Assembly (NCBI GenBank): GCA_030348875.1
Contig: JAUCEP010000002.1
Span: forward strand, 1,567,001 to 1,631,000
Reading direction: 5' to 3'
DNA length: 64,000 nucleotides
From: Ureibacillus composti
GTDB lineage: Bacteria > Bacillota > Bacilli > Bacillales_A > Planococcaceae
A program made the translations under genes and the position numbers. Shown in pieces: positions 45,158 to 54,082 of this stretch; the first letter of the stretch is position 1, and each line of letters opens with the position of its first letter. The notes under the pieces are model-generated. The model saw nothing but the letters and a program-made list of their open reading frames with translations. It did no database searches and was not told the DNA's origin.

Positions 45158-45368
45158 AGAATTTTCTCCTATTCTTAATGTCATCTATTCAATTTCCTGG
45201 AATAGTTAATCTAGCAAAATAGAATTTGGACCTTTCACCTCCCTTCATCAAATTTGTGCTGCTGCTATACTTATAAATATGTGAAAAACGTGAATTCCCT
45301 TGGTTTAAAACCTAAATATATCAAATAGAAATGCATACCTTTTAACACGTTTTAAAGCCTTTATCAGA

Positions 45369-45641
45369 AGGCTGGGAAAATTAAAAAATGCATGAATTCA
45401 AGTAAAAACTGAATTCATGCATTTTCTTTCATAGATAGATGTATTATGTTTTCATCTTGTAAGATATTTGATAGAAAAATGGATTAAATGTACGTCTAAA
45501 AAATGAAATTTAAGAATTCGGTGGTCCGTTCACATATAAAGTGTCCTTCTAAACTTTCCGCTGCATACAGTGTTAGGTAACCGCTTTTTAGCACTTATTA
45601 ATGGGGATATAATAACCCGGGTAACTACTTATGTCCCAGCC
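45369..45641 (+). repeat. Structured dispersed element, copy C (shortened)
   Basis: Begins GGCTGGGAAAA and carries a large hairpin AAAATGCATGAATTCA/TGAATTCATGCATTTT (45385-45425), then TGGTCCGTTCAC, CCTTCTAAACTTTCCG, TACAGTGTTAGG, CACTTATTAAT and ends TGTCCCAGCCTC. The 5' GAGCGGAC half of the main stem is missing. The rest of 45158-45808 shows no gene. Confidence 0.7.
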
Positions 45642-45808
45642 TCATTCCATCTATTGAACCACTAATCATTAAACGGGGAACATTAATCGGGTAGCCAGAA
45701 TATCTTAAAGTAGGATTCTCTATTTTCATGCCAATTTGGATAGTATTGCTTAACTATTACTTTAGTAAAGTAAATTAGATATTGCATAATATGGAGGTGA
45801 ATTTGATT

Positions 45809-46486
45809 ATGACATTCCAAAATTTAAATAAAGAAATTACTGTCATTGAACTCTTGGGAGGAAAAGTACTAAACGGTTCAGTGATTGAATTGGGTAGTGA
45901 TCTGATTGTCATTTATGATGGATTGAATTTTGTTTATATACCAATTGACCATATTAAATCACTGGAACTAGACGCTGATAATGAAAATAATATTCAGCAA
46001 CCATCAGAAAGACCATCATTTATTTCGAATGTGTCGAACAAGGATCTAACGCTTACAAATATTCTTACTCGAGCAAAAGGAATGCACGTGGAAATTTTTG
46101 TAACGAAAAACAAATCACTACATGGGGTTATTACATCAGTGTTGGACGATTATTTTGTTTTTGAGTCTCCGATTTACAAAACGATGTTCATTTCAACTCA
46201 ACATTTGAAATGGCTAATTCCATACATTAAGGATCAGTACCCATATGGACTAAGTGAAAATGAATTTTTAAGTTTATCAAAGATTAAAAATACATCACTT
46301 ATTAATAATTTCATATCTCAAATTGATCAACTTAAAAATCAACTGGTTGTCTTAAATCTTGGAGAAGAATCTTCTCATATCGGTCGAATTACAGATATAT
46401 ATGGTCAAATTATTGAAATTCAAAATGGAAAATCCAAGTCAACCTATCTCAACCTCAACCATATTAAAATTGTTCATCAAGTGTAA
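45809..46486 (+). CDS. Three-repeat LSm-like (possible DUF2642-like) protein
   Basis: 225 residues from ATG 45809 (GGAGGTG 10 bases before). Three similar modules can be seen: about 5-48 (ITVIELLGGKVLNGSVIELG, SDLIVIYDGLNFVYIPIDHI), 80-130 (GMHVEIFVTKNKSLHGVITS, DDYFVFESPIYKTMFISTQH) and 170-222 (NQLVVLNLGEESSHIGRITD, IYGQIIEIQNGKSKSTYLNL). The repeated G-x-I-x-x-hydrophobic-x-D pattern ending in an I-x-x-x-I strand resembles short Sm-like barrels found in spore-associated DUF2642 proteins. Function is not known; the family tie is tentative. A strong terminator follows. Confidence 0.7.
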   Translation: MTFQNLNKEITVIELLGGKVLNGSVIELGSDLIVIYDGLNFVYIPIDHIKSLELDADNENNIQQPSERPSFISNVSNKDLTLTNILTRAKGMHVEIFVTKNKSLHGVITSVLDDYFVFESPIYKTMFISTQHLKWLIPYIKDQYPYGLSENEFLSLSKIKNTSLINNFISQIDQLKNQLVVLNLGEESSHIGRITDIYGQIIEIQNGKSKSTYLNLNHIKIVHQV

Positions 46487-46498
46487 TAAAAACGATGT

Positions 46499-46544
46499 AC
46501 TCAGAAAAGGAGTTTTTTAAAGACTCCTTATCTGAGTTTTTTTT
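46499..46544 (+). terminator. Strong terminator after the LSm-like gene
   Basis: ACTCAGA-A-AAGGAGT…ACTCCTT-A-TCTGAGT followed by TTTTTTTT. Confidence 0.92.
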
Positions 46545-46623
46545 CGAAGAAAGACTATTAAAAAGTATTTTGTTAGATGCCTAGCACTTTTCTATCGCCG
46601 AAACTCTCACCAAAACAATTGCT

Positions 46624-47490
46624 CTATTTCTTTCTAAAAGATAAATATTCTAAAAACCTCTTAGCTGCAAGGGAAAGTGATTTTTGTTCTCTCATGGCAA
46701 TTCCAATATTTCGAAAGGCAGGTACTTCTAGCTCTTTTGCGATGATCTGGTATGGAATCCGTTGTAAAATGAGTTCTGGTAATATACTAATTCCCAGCCC
46801 GTTTTCCACCATCGACATAATGGCATAGTCATCCCATGTTGTAAAAGAAATTTGTGGTGAGATTTGGTGCTTCTCGAAAATCTCAGAGATTTCTGCTTTT
46901 GCTCCCTTTTCTAATAGCATAAATGGACTGTTCACTAATTCTTTGATTGGAAATTTAGCGCAATCAGCGAGTGGATGATCTTCTGGAATAACTACGAGCA
47001 AGCGGTCTTGCTCCACAAACATTGTTTCCATTTCTGCATTTGTAGGTATACGTAAAAATCCAAAGTCGACCCGTCCTTCGATAATCCAACTTTCAATCTC
47101 CGTATAATCCCCTAACAGCATTTCAAAATCAATTCCAGGATAGTCCTTCCTAAAGTATTTAATCATATTTGGTAGCCAGTGGGTTGCCACACTTGAAAAT
47201 GTCCCAATCCGGATAATCCCTGACTCGATATCATGTAAGTCCTCAATTTGCATCATTAACAATTCATGCTCATTGCAAATTCGCTGTAATTGAGGCAGTA
47301 ATTTTAACCCATCAGATGTTAATGTAATCCCGGCACGTCCTCTTTCGAAAAGGGTAATTCCCCACTCTGATTCTAAATCGTTAATCATCCGGCTAATTCC
47401 TGACTGGGTATAGTTTAATGCGTCAGCAGCTCTAGTAAAACTCCCATATTCCACCGCTTTAACAAAGGCCATATATTTTTGGATATTCAT
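46624..47490 (-). CDS. LysR-family regulator of the adjacent EamA exporter
   Basis: 288 residues. HTH region: NIQKYMAFVKAVEYGSFTRA, ADALNYTQSGISRMINDLES, FERGRAGITLTSDGL. The effector domain spans 88-288. It is divergent from the EamA-type exporter at 47615 (124 bp apart), a common regulator/exporter arrangement. The effector is unknown. The intergenic segment ATTTGTAATATATATGAG is AT-rich and suits a LysR site. Confidence 0.88.
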   Translation of the reverse strand: MNIQKYMAFVKAVEYGSFTRAADALNYTQSGISRMINDLESEWGITLFERGRAGITLTSDGLKLLPQLQRICNEHELLMMQIEDLHDIESGIIRIGTFSSVATHWLPNMIKYFRKDYPGIDFEMLLGDYTEIESWIIEGRVDFGFLRIPTNAEMETMFVEQDRLLVVIPEDHPLADCAKFPIKELVNSPFMLLEKGAKAEISEIFEKHQISPQISFTTWDDYAIMSMVENGLGISILPELILQRIPYQIIAKELEVPAFRNIGIAMREQKSLSLAAKRFLEYLSFRKK

Positions 47491-47614
47491 ATTCTTCCGC
47501 CCTTACATTCCATTTTGTTATGTCAAACATGAGAAACATTCAAATTTGTAATATATATGAGTATGCTATGCTATTACTAATTGGAAATCAAGTTTGAAAG
47601 TATGGTGATTAGTC

Positions 47615-48514
47615 ATGAAAAATGCTTATTTGAAATATGTAGTCGCATTGCTTCTATTTGGTTCAAACGGAATTGTTGCAAGTTACATATTATTGAATAG
47701 TTATGAAATCGTTTATTTACGGACTTTGATTGGTAGCATATTTTTAATTTTCGTATTCGTACTGGCTAAGCAGAAAATGCAGTTTTGGAAAAATAAATCT
47801 CACTTGCTGTATTTGGTGATTTCCGGAATAGCGATGGGGGCAAGTTGGATCTTTTTATTTGAGGCATTTGCACAAATTGGTGTAAGTATTGCTACACTAG
47901 CTTATTATTGTGGACCGGTCATCGTCATGATTCTTTCGCCACTACTATTTAAAGAAAAAATGACAAGCGCTAAACTACTAGGGTTTTTAGCAGTTATAAT
48001 TGGAATGCTTTGTGTAAATGGGCAAGCTTTTGTAGAGGGCAAAATCTCCATGGGATTGTTTTTCGGAATATTATCGGCCTTCATGTATGTCATCATGGTG
48101 GTATTCAATAAAAAGGCGATTAGCATAACAGGACTTGAAAATGCCACGTGTCAATTAGCGGTGAGCTTTTTAACGGTAGCCATTTTTATGGGATTAAAGC
48201 AAGGGTTCTCCGTTCATATAGTCGAAGGAAATTGGATTCCGATTCTAGTATTAGGAGTTGTTAATACTGGCATTGGTTGCTATTTCTACTTTTCATCCAT
48301 TGGTCATCTGCCCGTTCAGTCTGTATCAATACTCGGCTATTTAGAACCTCTCTCGGCATTGATTTTTTCAGCTGTCATTTTAGGAGAAACGTTATCTCCT
48401 TTGCAAATAGTCGGTGCTGTGTTCATCCTTGGAGGAGCAGCCTATGGGGAAATATTTCGGACAAAAAGTAAAAATAATGCACATAATGAATCATATAAGG
48501 TGGAAAATACGTAA
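47615..48514 (+). CDS. EamA-family (DMT) exporter, first copy
   Basis: 299-residue drug/metabolite transporter with ten hydrophobic segments in two EamA halves. Evidence: ASWIFLFEAFAQIGVSIATL, PLLFKEKMTSAKLLGFLAVI, GCYFYFSSIGHLPVQSVSIL, GYLEPLSALIFSAVILGETL. DMT exporters move amino acids, purines or drugs; the substrate is undetermined. It shares an operon with the esterase 18 bp downstream. Regulated by the divergent LysR. Confidence 0.88.
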   Translation: MKNAYLKYVVALLLFGSNGIVASYILLNSYEIVYLRTLIGSIFLIFVFVLAKQKMQFWKNKSHLLYLVISGIAMGASWIFLFEAFAQIGVSIATLAYYCGPVIVMILSPLLFKEKMTSAKLLGFLAVIIGMLCVNGQAFVEGKISMGLFFGILSAFMYVIMVVFNKKAISITGLENATCQLAVSFLTVAIFMGLKQGFSVHIVEGNWIPILVLGVVNTGIGCYFYFSSIGHLPVQSVSILGYLEPLSALIFSAVILGETLSPLQIVGAVFILGGAAYGEIFRTKSKNNAHNESYKVENT

Positions 48515-48532
48515 AGAACCTGGGGTGATAGA

Positions 48533-49264
48533 ATGCTGATTCGACCAGCACAAGAACACTTTCTAAAGGGAAATGACACAGGGATCTTACTCTTGCATTC
48601 CTATACAAGTCATACACGGGATATGAAAAAATTAGCAGAGTACTTGAATAAGCAAATGGGTTGTACGTGCTATGTTCCATTATACAAGGGGCATGGAGCA
48701 CAGCCAGAGTCACTGTTAACCACAACAATAAATGATTGGTGGAAAGATGTACAAGAAGCCTACGATTTTCTACAAACTCAAGGGGTTAAAAAGATTTCGG
48801 TTATAGGTTTATCAGTAGGTGGGATCTTTACATGTAAACTTGCACTGGAAAAGCCGATTGAACGACTTATTGTTATGTCTGTCCCAAAAGATCGTACGCC
48901 TGAACGCTTAAAACAGCGACTTCTTGATTATGCAAAAGCGTATAAGCAACTAGAAGGGAAATCTTCTGAAGAAATCGCCAAAGAATTAGTGCCGTTTCAG
49001 GAAATGTCGCTCCATTCATTTGAAATGTTCCAACAATTTATTCATCGCACAATGGATCATATTTCGGATATCACATCACCGGTAGCTTTCTATTATGGGA
49101 ACAAGGATGACACTTTGTACGAAGAAAGTGCAAATTTTCTATATGAAAATGTATCTTCAAGTATTAAGCAGATAAAAACTTTTCCCAACTCCAAACATTT
49201 AATAACTTTAGGAAAAGATCAAGAATCTGTTTTCGAAGAAGTAATGACTTTTATGAATAGCTAA
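48533..49264 (+). CDS. Carboxylesterase-type alpha/beta hydrolase
   Basis: 243 residues from ATG 48533 (GGGGTGATAGA before it). The alpha/beta-hydrolase triad is visible: Ser in VIGLSVGGIF (GxSxG), Asp in YYGNKDDTLY, His in PNSKHLITLG, and an N-terminal ILLLHSYTSHTRDM oxyanion loop. It matches the Geobacillus Est30/YvaK esterase group, hydrolysing short-chain esters. Following an exporter gene, it may process the exported compound or its precursor (inference). Confidence 0.88.
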   Translation: MLIRPAQEHFLKGNDTGILLLHSYTSHTRDMKKLAEYLNKQMGCTCYVPLYKGHGAQPESLLTTTINDWWKDVQEAYDFLQTQGVKKISVIGLSVGGIFTCKLALEKPIERLIVMSVPKDRTPERLKQRLLDYAKAYKQLEGKSSEEIAKELVPFQEMSLHSFEMFQQFIHRTMDHISDITSPVAFYYGNKDDTLYEESANFLYENVSSSIKQIKTFPNSKHLITLGKDQESVFEEVMTFMNS

Positions 49265-49276
49265 ATTTTCAATCGA

Positions 49277-49642
49277 GGCTGGGACATTAATAGAGTTTTT
49301 AAGGAAAGCCACTATTCTCTATAATAAGATTTTGATACTTGATAATTTGAGAGCAATAAGTGTTAGCCACTCTCCAGAAACCGCGGCCTACCACTGTAAG
49401 CCGCGCAAAATCTCCGGAACATTTAGAAGCCCATATTTTATGTGAGCGGACCTTACACAAAGCACAAAGACAAGTCGAAAAGACATGTTTCAACATGGCT
49501 TTACGGCTTGTGTGCTTAGTCCGCTCTCAGCATAAACTTTATAAGAATTCCGATTAGAATGTTTTCTACTTATTATACTGGAATATCAAAAAAGCACCAT
49601 TTTTCCTCTTGAGAAAAATAGTGCTTTTGTTTTGTCCCAGCC
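49277..49642 (-). repeat. Structured dispersed element, copy D (full, with terminal repeats)
   Basis: The longest copy. Terminal inverted repeats GGCTGGGACA (49277-49286) and TGTCCCAGCC (49633-49642) bound 366 bp. In the minus orientation it has a terminator-like hairpin AAAAGCAC…GTGCTTTT, ATTCTTATAAAGTTTATGC, outer stem GAGCGGAC/GTCCGCTC (49526-49519 with 49451-49444), then GCGGCTTACAGTGGTAGGCC and the TGTCCCAGCC end. It accounts for most of 49265-49694. Confidence 0.85.
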
Positions 49643-49694
49643 CCGTTCTTACGATTAGTCAAGTATATTTATTTAAATTCTTTTATGTTTTATG

Positions 49695-49740
49695 ATTTAG
49701 TTGTAGTTGGGAGGGGTACCCCTCCCAACTACAACTAAAT
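49695..49740. repeat. Perfect 46-bp palindrome without loop
   Basis: All 23 base pairs match, centred on GGTACC at 49717/49718 (arms ATTTAGTTGTAGTTGG and GAGGGGT, mirrored). It lies between copy D of the structured element and the IS110 element, followed by TTTT. Confidence 0.95.
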
Positions 49741-49820
49741 TTTCGCATACCAAAAAGACCTAACGTTTTTTCATTTTTTCGAAAGGTCATTTATGCTATA
49801 GTAAATGTATTCGATTATAT

Positions 49821-51032
49821 TTAGTTTGTGGCTGTTTCATAATCGTAAAGAATGCCATGTGTCAGTAACTGAAACGTCACTTTCAGAAACTTATTGATAC
49901 ATGCGATAATCGCAACCTTATGAGGCTTTCTCTGAGGTTGCGTTTTTAATTTATAATAATAATCCACAAAATGATTATGTTTTTGTTTTAACATAAGCAT
50001 CGCTTGTATCGTAAAATATAAAATTTTCCGCAGATGTTTATTCCCTCGTTTATTGATACGGTCACGGTACTGGGTATTCCCCGATTGATAACGCATAATA
50101 TCTATTCCTACATACGCATTTAATTGTTTCGCATTTTTAAAGCGACGAATATCACCCATTTCACCAATGATTCTACAAGCAGTTGAATCGCCAATACCAG
50201 GAATCGAGCGTAATACGAGATATTCTTTACGTTCTTTCGATAATTCTGCCATCAATTTTATCAGTGCTTCCTTCTTTTCTTTTAAAGCTGAGATTCGAGC
50301 TGCGTAATCTCGTACTTGATCACATCGAACATCTGTCGCCTTAATCGCCGGATAACTATTTTCAGCTGTTTCTAATAACGTGATTGCTTTTTTCTCTGCA
50401 CGATCTAAAGATAGATTTTTTTGCGTATTTGCCTTTAATCGATTTTTAATAATTGTTTTCGAATGGGCTAATACAAGTGCTGGATGAGGGTAGAGTTGCA
50501 CGATGTTTAAAAACAGTGCTGAATTCGGTGTCAGTAACTTTTCTAATTCTGGAAAACTCATCTGTAAAATCGAATGCATTCGACTTTTTAGTAAAATCAT
50601 TTCTTCATCGATTTCATCGTAATATCTTGTCAGTGCACGCATCTGTTCGTAGTACTCTTCTTGTATATATGTAGATTCACGTTCCATTTTAAAATGCGTT
50701 TTCGCAAGCTCATGAGCATCACTCATATCCGTTTTATGTCGTCGCATCTTCGCCATCTGTAAATTCGCTTCAAGTGGATTCATGCGGCTGTATGTATATC
50801 CATAATCTTTGAAAAACGCTTCGACAGGTTTTGAATAGACACCCGTTGCTTCAAAAACAATCTCCGGTGCTTGTCCATCTAGCTTGATGATTTCTTCGAT
50901 ACGTTCATGTAATCGGTCAAAATCTACACGTGTATGATGTAATTCACCTTCAAATTCACAGCGACAATAGCGATCGTAAATGACCATTGTACTTTTTCCT
51001 TTACTGACATCTAATGCAATGACATGTTTCAT
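49821..51032 (-). CDS. IS110-family transposase
   Basis: 403 residues from ATG 51032 (AAAAAGGAGGATATGT before it; the frame extends to 51101 through the non-coding end). N-terminal DEDD (RuvC-like) domain: VIALDVSKGKSTMVIYD, IVFEATGVYSKPVEAFFKDY, HKTDMSDAHELAK. C-terminal Transposase_20 domain: LRSIPGIGDSTACRIIGEMG and the Ser-bearing YQSGNTQYRDRINKRGNKHL. In the IS110 family these perform RNA-guided recombination with a bridge RNA. The frame is open and probably active. Codon use resembles the rest of the window. Confidence 0.93.
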   Translation of the reverse strand: MKHVIALDVSKGKSTMVIYDRYCRCEFEGELHHTRVDFDRLHERIEEIIKLDGQAPEIVFEATGVYSKPVEAFFKDYGYTYSRMNPLEANLQMAKMRRHKTDMSDAHELAKTHFKMERESTYIQEEYYEQMRALTRYYDEIDEEMILLKSRMHSILQMSFPELEKLLTPNSALFLNIVQLYPHPALVLAHSKTIIKNRLKANTQKNLSLDRAEKKAITLLETAENSYPAIKATDVRCDQVRDYAARISALKEKKEALIKLMAELSKERKEYLVLRSIPGIGDSTACRIIGEMGDIRRFKNAKQLNAYVGIDIMRYQSGNTQYRDRINKRGNKHLRKILYFTIQAMLMLKQKHNHFVDYYYKLKTQPQRKPHKVAIIACINKFLKVTFQLLTHGILYDYETATN

Positions 51033-51216
51033 ACATATCCTCCTTTTTAGCCAATCATAGAAGTCTTCACAGTGCCTTATCGATTCCACTTTCTTATACA
51101 CGATCTCTTGGACCCAACATACTAAACTGATTCACATAAGGGTATGAAGTTAGCCGGTTTTTAATACGGATTCAAAATGATCCCAGAGGCTGGTCGACTT
51201 TCCTTCACTTCTACTA
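51033..51216 (-). ncRNA. Candidate bridge-RNA region of the IS110 element
   Basis: IS110 elements encode a non-coding bridge RNA upstream of the transposase. The 184 bp before this ATG contain no conserved ORF and include paired segments such as GAAGTGAAGGAAAG and AGCCTCTGGGATC, in the expected location. The RNA loops cannot be fixed by eye, so the call is positional. Confidence 0.45.
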
Positions 51217-51224
51217 TAAAAAAT

Positions 51225-51258
51225 AGTAGCACAAACCATGGCCTCGGTTTGTGCTACT
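51225..51258 (-). terminator. Terminator of the MocR gene
   Basis: AGTAGCACAAACC/GGTTTGTGCTACT; on the minus strand it is followed by ATTTTTTATAG. Confidence 0.85.
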
Positions 51259-51314
51259 AATGTTAGTATGTTTTTATTTTCTAGAATAGATTGCTGAATT
51301 TCTTCTATTGGATT

Positions 51315-52685
51315 TTAATTTTTGGATTTAAACGAAAGTGGGATGTATTTCTTTTTTTCATACAAATTGATTAAACACGTTGCTAATTGTTGAATTCCAA
51401 GATGAATTTTATTTTCATTTACTTGTGAAATGCAAAGTCGAATGGCTGGCTGATTGTATTCGGCTAAAAACATTCTAGTAGCGTTCTCTACAAAAATATG
51501 TTTTTCATGTAATAGGCTAATTAATTGATCGACATTGATTTGCTGGGGCAAAAAGATAGTAAGATAAAAACCGAATTTTGGCTTAGTAAAATGTACATAT
51601 TCCGGTAAATATAAAGCACAAGCTTCTATTAATAGATTCATTTTAGTTAAGTACAATTTTTTTACGTTCTCTAAATGATACTCAAACATCCCATTTTTTA
51701 TATAGATTTCAAGTGCCCCTTGTGAAAGTGGGGAAGTATTGAAGTCTGCGCTAAATTTATAATGCACAAAGGAAGAAATCATCTTTTCAGGGAGTACTAC
51801 TGTCGCAATACGTAAACCAGGCAAAAATACTTTTGAAAAACTTTTTACATAAACTACTCTTCCGTTAGGTTCATAGGCAAACAACGGGTCGGCTTTTGAA
51901 TCTGTATCTAATTCAGCTAAAAAATCATCCTCTACAATATAAACATCATATTTTTCCGCAAGAGCCACCATCTTTTTCTTCTCTTCATTTGTATAATGAT
52001 GACCAAGTGGATTATGGCATCTTGGAACGATATAAAAGAACTTTATATCATTCGAGCGAAATAAATCCTCAAGTCTTTCAAAATCAATCCCGTCCATGGA
52101 TAAATTAATTCCCAGCGTTGGAAGGTGGTTTAACCGTAAAGTATCAAGCATTCCAAAATAAGTAGGCTGCTCGATTAATATATTCTTTTTCCCATTTGGA
52201 AATGGCAGGGCAGACAGAATATGAAGCGCTTGTTGTGATCCGGAAGTAATGACAAGTCGCTCAGGCTTCGTGAACACTTGTAATTGTTGTAAATACTTTG
52301 CAATTTCCTCTCGCAACGAGTAAAGTCCTTGATGATCATTATAAGTAAATAATTGCTCTTTATAATGATCAATCGCTTGGTTAATACAATGCTGAAAATC
52401 CTCATATGGCATGATCCGTTGATCGGGCCCAGCAGATAAAAAATCAATCTTTTCATCCTGAATAGGAGATTGGAAGTGATCTACAACGTAATAACCGCTT
52501 TTAGGTTTTGCATAGACAATATGTTGCTTTTCCAATTCAAGTAAAGCCTTTACAACTGTATTTTTACTACATTGAAATTGTTCAGCAAGTGATCGTATAG
52601 AAGGTAATTTATCGCCTGTTTTTAACCGCTTTTCTTCTATTTGTTGCTTCACCCATTCTAAAATACCCCTATATTTTATGGTCAT
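51315..52685 (-). CDS. MocR-type (GntR/aminotransferase) regulator
   Basis: 456 residues. N-terminal GntR winged helix: ILEWVKQQIEEKRLKTGDKL, PSIRSLAEQFQCSKNTVVKA, LLELEKQHIVYAKPKSGYYV. C-terminal aminotransferase fold from about 80: VITSGSQQALHILSALPF, YFGMLDTLRL, YIVPRCHNPLGHHY, VVYVKSFSKVFLPGLRIATV with the PLP lysine. MocR proteins use PLP as effector. Divergent from an EamA exporter with a perfect dyad between them; it probably controls that exporter. Confidence 0.91.
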   Translation of the reverse strand: MTIKYRGILEWVKQQIEEKRLKTGDKLPSIRSLAEQFQCSKNTVVKALLELEKQHIVYAKPKSGYYVVDHFQSPIQDEKIDFLSAGPDQRIMPYEDFQHCINQAIDHYKEQLFTYNDHQGLYSLREEIAKYLQQLQVFTKPERLVITSGSQQALHILSALPFPNGKKNILIEQPTYFGMLDTLRLNHLPTLGINLSMDGIDFERLEDLFRSNDIKFFYIVPRCHNPLGHHYTNEEKKKMVALAEKYDVYIVEDDFLAELDTDSKADPLFAYEPNGRVVYVKSFSKVFLPGLRIATVVLPEKMISSFVHYKFSADFNTSPLSQGALEIYIKNGMFEYHLENVKKLYLTKMNLLIEACALYLPEYVHFTKPKFGFYLTIFLPQQINVDQLISLLHEKHIFVENATRMFLAEYNQPAIRLCISQVNENKIHLGIQQLATCLINLYEKKKYIPLSFKSKN

Positions 52686-52700
52686 CTAAACTCTCCTTAG

Positions 52701-52720
52701 CATCTGTCCCATGACAGATG
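52701..52720. promoter_or_regulatory. MocR operator candidate
   Basis: CATCTGTC-CCAT-GACAGATG, a perfect 8-bp-arm dyad 16 bp upstream of the MocR start and 114 bp before the EamA start. Confidence 0.65.
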
Positions 52721-52833
52721 GTGAATTTACGTCTATAAAAAAGAGTTGAACTTCACTACAATCATCCTAATTAGCTAATTGGTTTTACCATGATTATGAA
52801 TGACATGTATATGCTTGTGAAGGGGGAATTTGG

Positions 52834-53694
52834 ATGGAAAGCAATTTAAAAAGAGGGATGTTCCTCGGCTTGATTGGAATCATTTGTTTTAGTCTTACAT
52901 TACCAGCGACAAGTATCGCGGTCCCTTATTTTGGTACGACGATTGTTGGATTGGGTAGGACAGTCATTGCAGCAATCATCGTCAGTATTATTTTTATTGT
53001 TAAAAAAGAGTCCTTACCGAATAAAGAACAAATGAAAAGTTTATGCATTGTAGCACTTGGTGTGGTACTGGGGTTCCCGTTATTAACAACTTTCGCCATG
53101 GAATCACTGCCGGTATCCCATGGAGCCGTTGAATTGGCTTTATTGCCTCTTGTGACTGCCGGTTTTGCAATGATACGCGGAGGCGAACGACCTTCGAAAC
53201 GCTATTGGATTGCGAGTATTATAGGTGCGATAACAGTACTAGTTTATGCAGCTTTTTTAGGGCTAGGTCAATTACAAAAAGGAGATATTGCACTACTTAT
53301 AGCAATTCTAATACTTGGCTTAAGTTACGCAGAAGGGGGAAAACTATCAAAAGAGCTTGGCAGTTGGCAAGTCATCGCTTGGGCAATCGTAATAGGGGCG
53401 CCATTTTTTATTATTCCTGTTGGCTTAAGTCTATCGGCTGACATGTTACAAGCACCAATTGAAGCTTGGATTAGTTTATTTTACTTAGCTGTTGTAAGCC
53501 AATTTTTAGGCTATGTCGCTTGGTACGGTGGCATGTCTCTAGGAGGGATCGCGAGAGTAGGTCAGATTCAATATTTACAGCCATTTTTAATGATTGGCTT
53601 TTCCGTCATCTTCTTAGGAGAAACCATTACATGGCTAACAATTGTTTTAGCGATTATCGTTGTGCTTTGCGTAATTATCGGGAAGGGACAGTAG
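52834..53694 (+). CDS. EamA-family (DMT) exporter, second copy
   Basis: 286 residues, two EamA halves with about ten hydrophobic segments. Evidence: LPVSHGAVELALLPLVTAGF, GLSYAEGGKLSKELGSWQVI, VVSQFLGYVAWYGGMSLGGI, GQIQYLQPFLMIGFSVIFLG. Substrate unknown. Divergent from MocR; the intergenic dyad at 52701 suggests ligand-controlled expression, as with PdxR- or YczR-type MocR pairs. Its C-terminal GKGQ and TAG stop are read from a REP element. Confidence 0.88.
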   Translation: MESNLKRGMFLGLIGIICFSLTLPATSIAVPYFGTTIVGLGRTVIAAIIVSIIFIVKKESLPNKEQMKSLCIVALGVVLGFPLLTTFAMESLPVSHGAVELALLPLVTAGFAMIRGGERPSKRYWIASIIGAITVLVYAAFLGLGQLQKGDIALLIAILILGLSYAEGGKLSKELGSWQVIAWAIVIGAPFFIIPVGLSLSADMLQAPIEAWISLFYLAVVSQFLGYVAWYGGMSLGGIARVGQIQYLQPFLMIGFSVIFLGETITWLTIVLAIIVVLCVIIGKGQ

Positions 53695-53713
53695 GGACAG
53701 GTACCTCGTCCCA
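53684..53713. repeat. REP-like repeat 12, containing the exporter stop
   Basis: AGGGACAGTAGGGACAGG-TACCTCGTCCCA. Its internal TAG (53692-53694) is the stop codon of the EamA gene. Confidence 0.93.
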
Positions 53714-53893
53714 TTTCACAAGGGGATACACTTAAAGAATCAAAACGTAGTAATGAGTGTTTGACAGAAAACTAGACTGTAACTATAATGGTTACAAGTT
53801 GCGTAATTAGTAATAGTTAATCCTATGAATTAAATATCTAAATTAATACGACATCTAATGCAATTTCCAGATAGACTTTAAGAGGAGGAATCA

Positions 53894-54082
53894 GTGTTGT
53901 TAAATGATAAACAAAAAGATTCATCTAATATTAAAGAAGAAAAATCTAGCGTAAACTTAACGGAACTAAAAAGTTTTCCGGATTTAACGACTATAGAGTT
54001 TGATGATTCCACAGGTTTTGTCTGTGATGTAAATACAGGCATTTGTGGGCCGGTAACGGAAAAGAAAGAGGGAGAAAAATGA
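53894..54082 (+). CDS. Small 62-residue protein translationally coupled to the DsbA gene
   Basis: Begins at GTG 53894 with AGAGGAGGAATCA upstream. The product is hydrophilic and Ser/Lys/Asp-rich, with one short conserved-looking motif FVCDVNTGICGPV (Cys-x7-Cys) near the end. It has no signal peptide. The stop TGA (54080) overlaps the ATG of the next gene by one base pair step (ATGA), a typical coupling. A redox-active or metal-binding partner of the DsbA-like enzyme is possible; the family is not recognised. Confidence 0.72.
   Translation: MLLNDKQKDSSNIKEEKSSVNLTELKSFPDLTTIEFDDSTGFVCDVNTGICGPVTEKKEGEK

Larger units (their letters stand above)
49741..51216 (-). mobile_element. IS110-family insertion sequence (approximate bounds)
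   Basis: Contains the transposase and about 180 bp of non-coding sequence upstream of it. IS110 elements lack classical terminal inverted repeats, so ends cannot be set exactly. The left end is probably near the 46-bp palindrome; the right end probably lies near 51216, just before the MocR terminator hairpin. The CDS appears intact. Confidence 0.6.
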
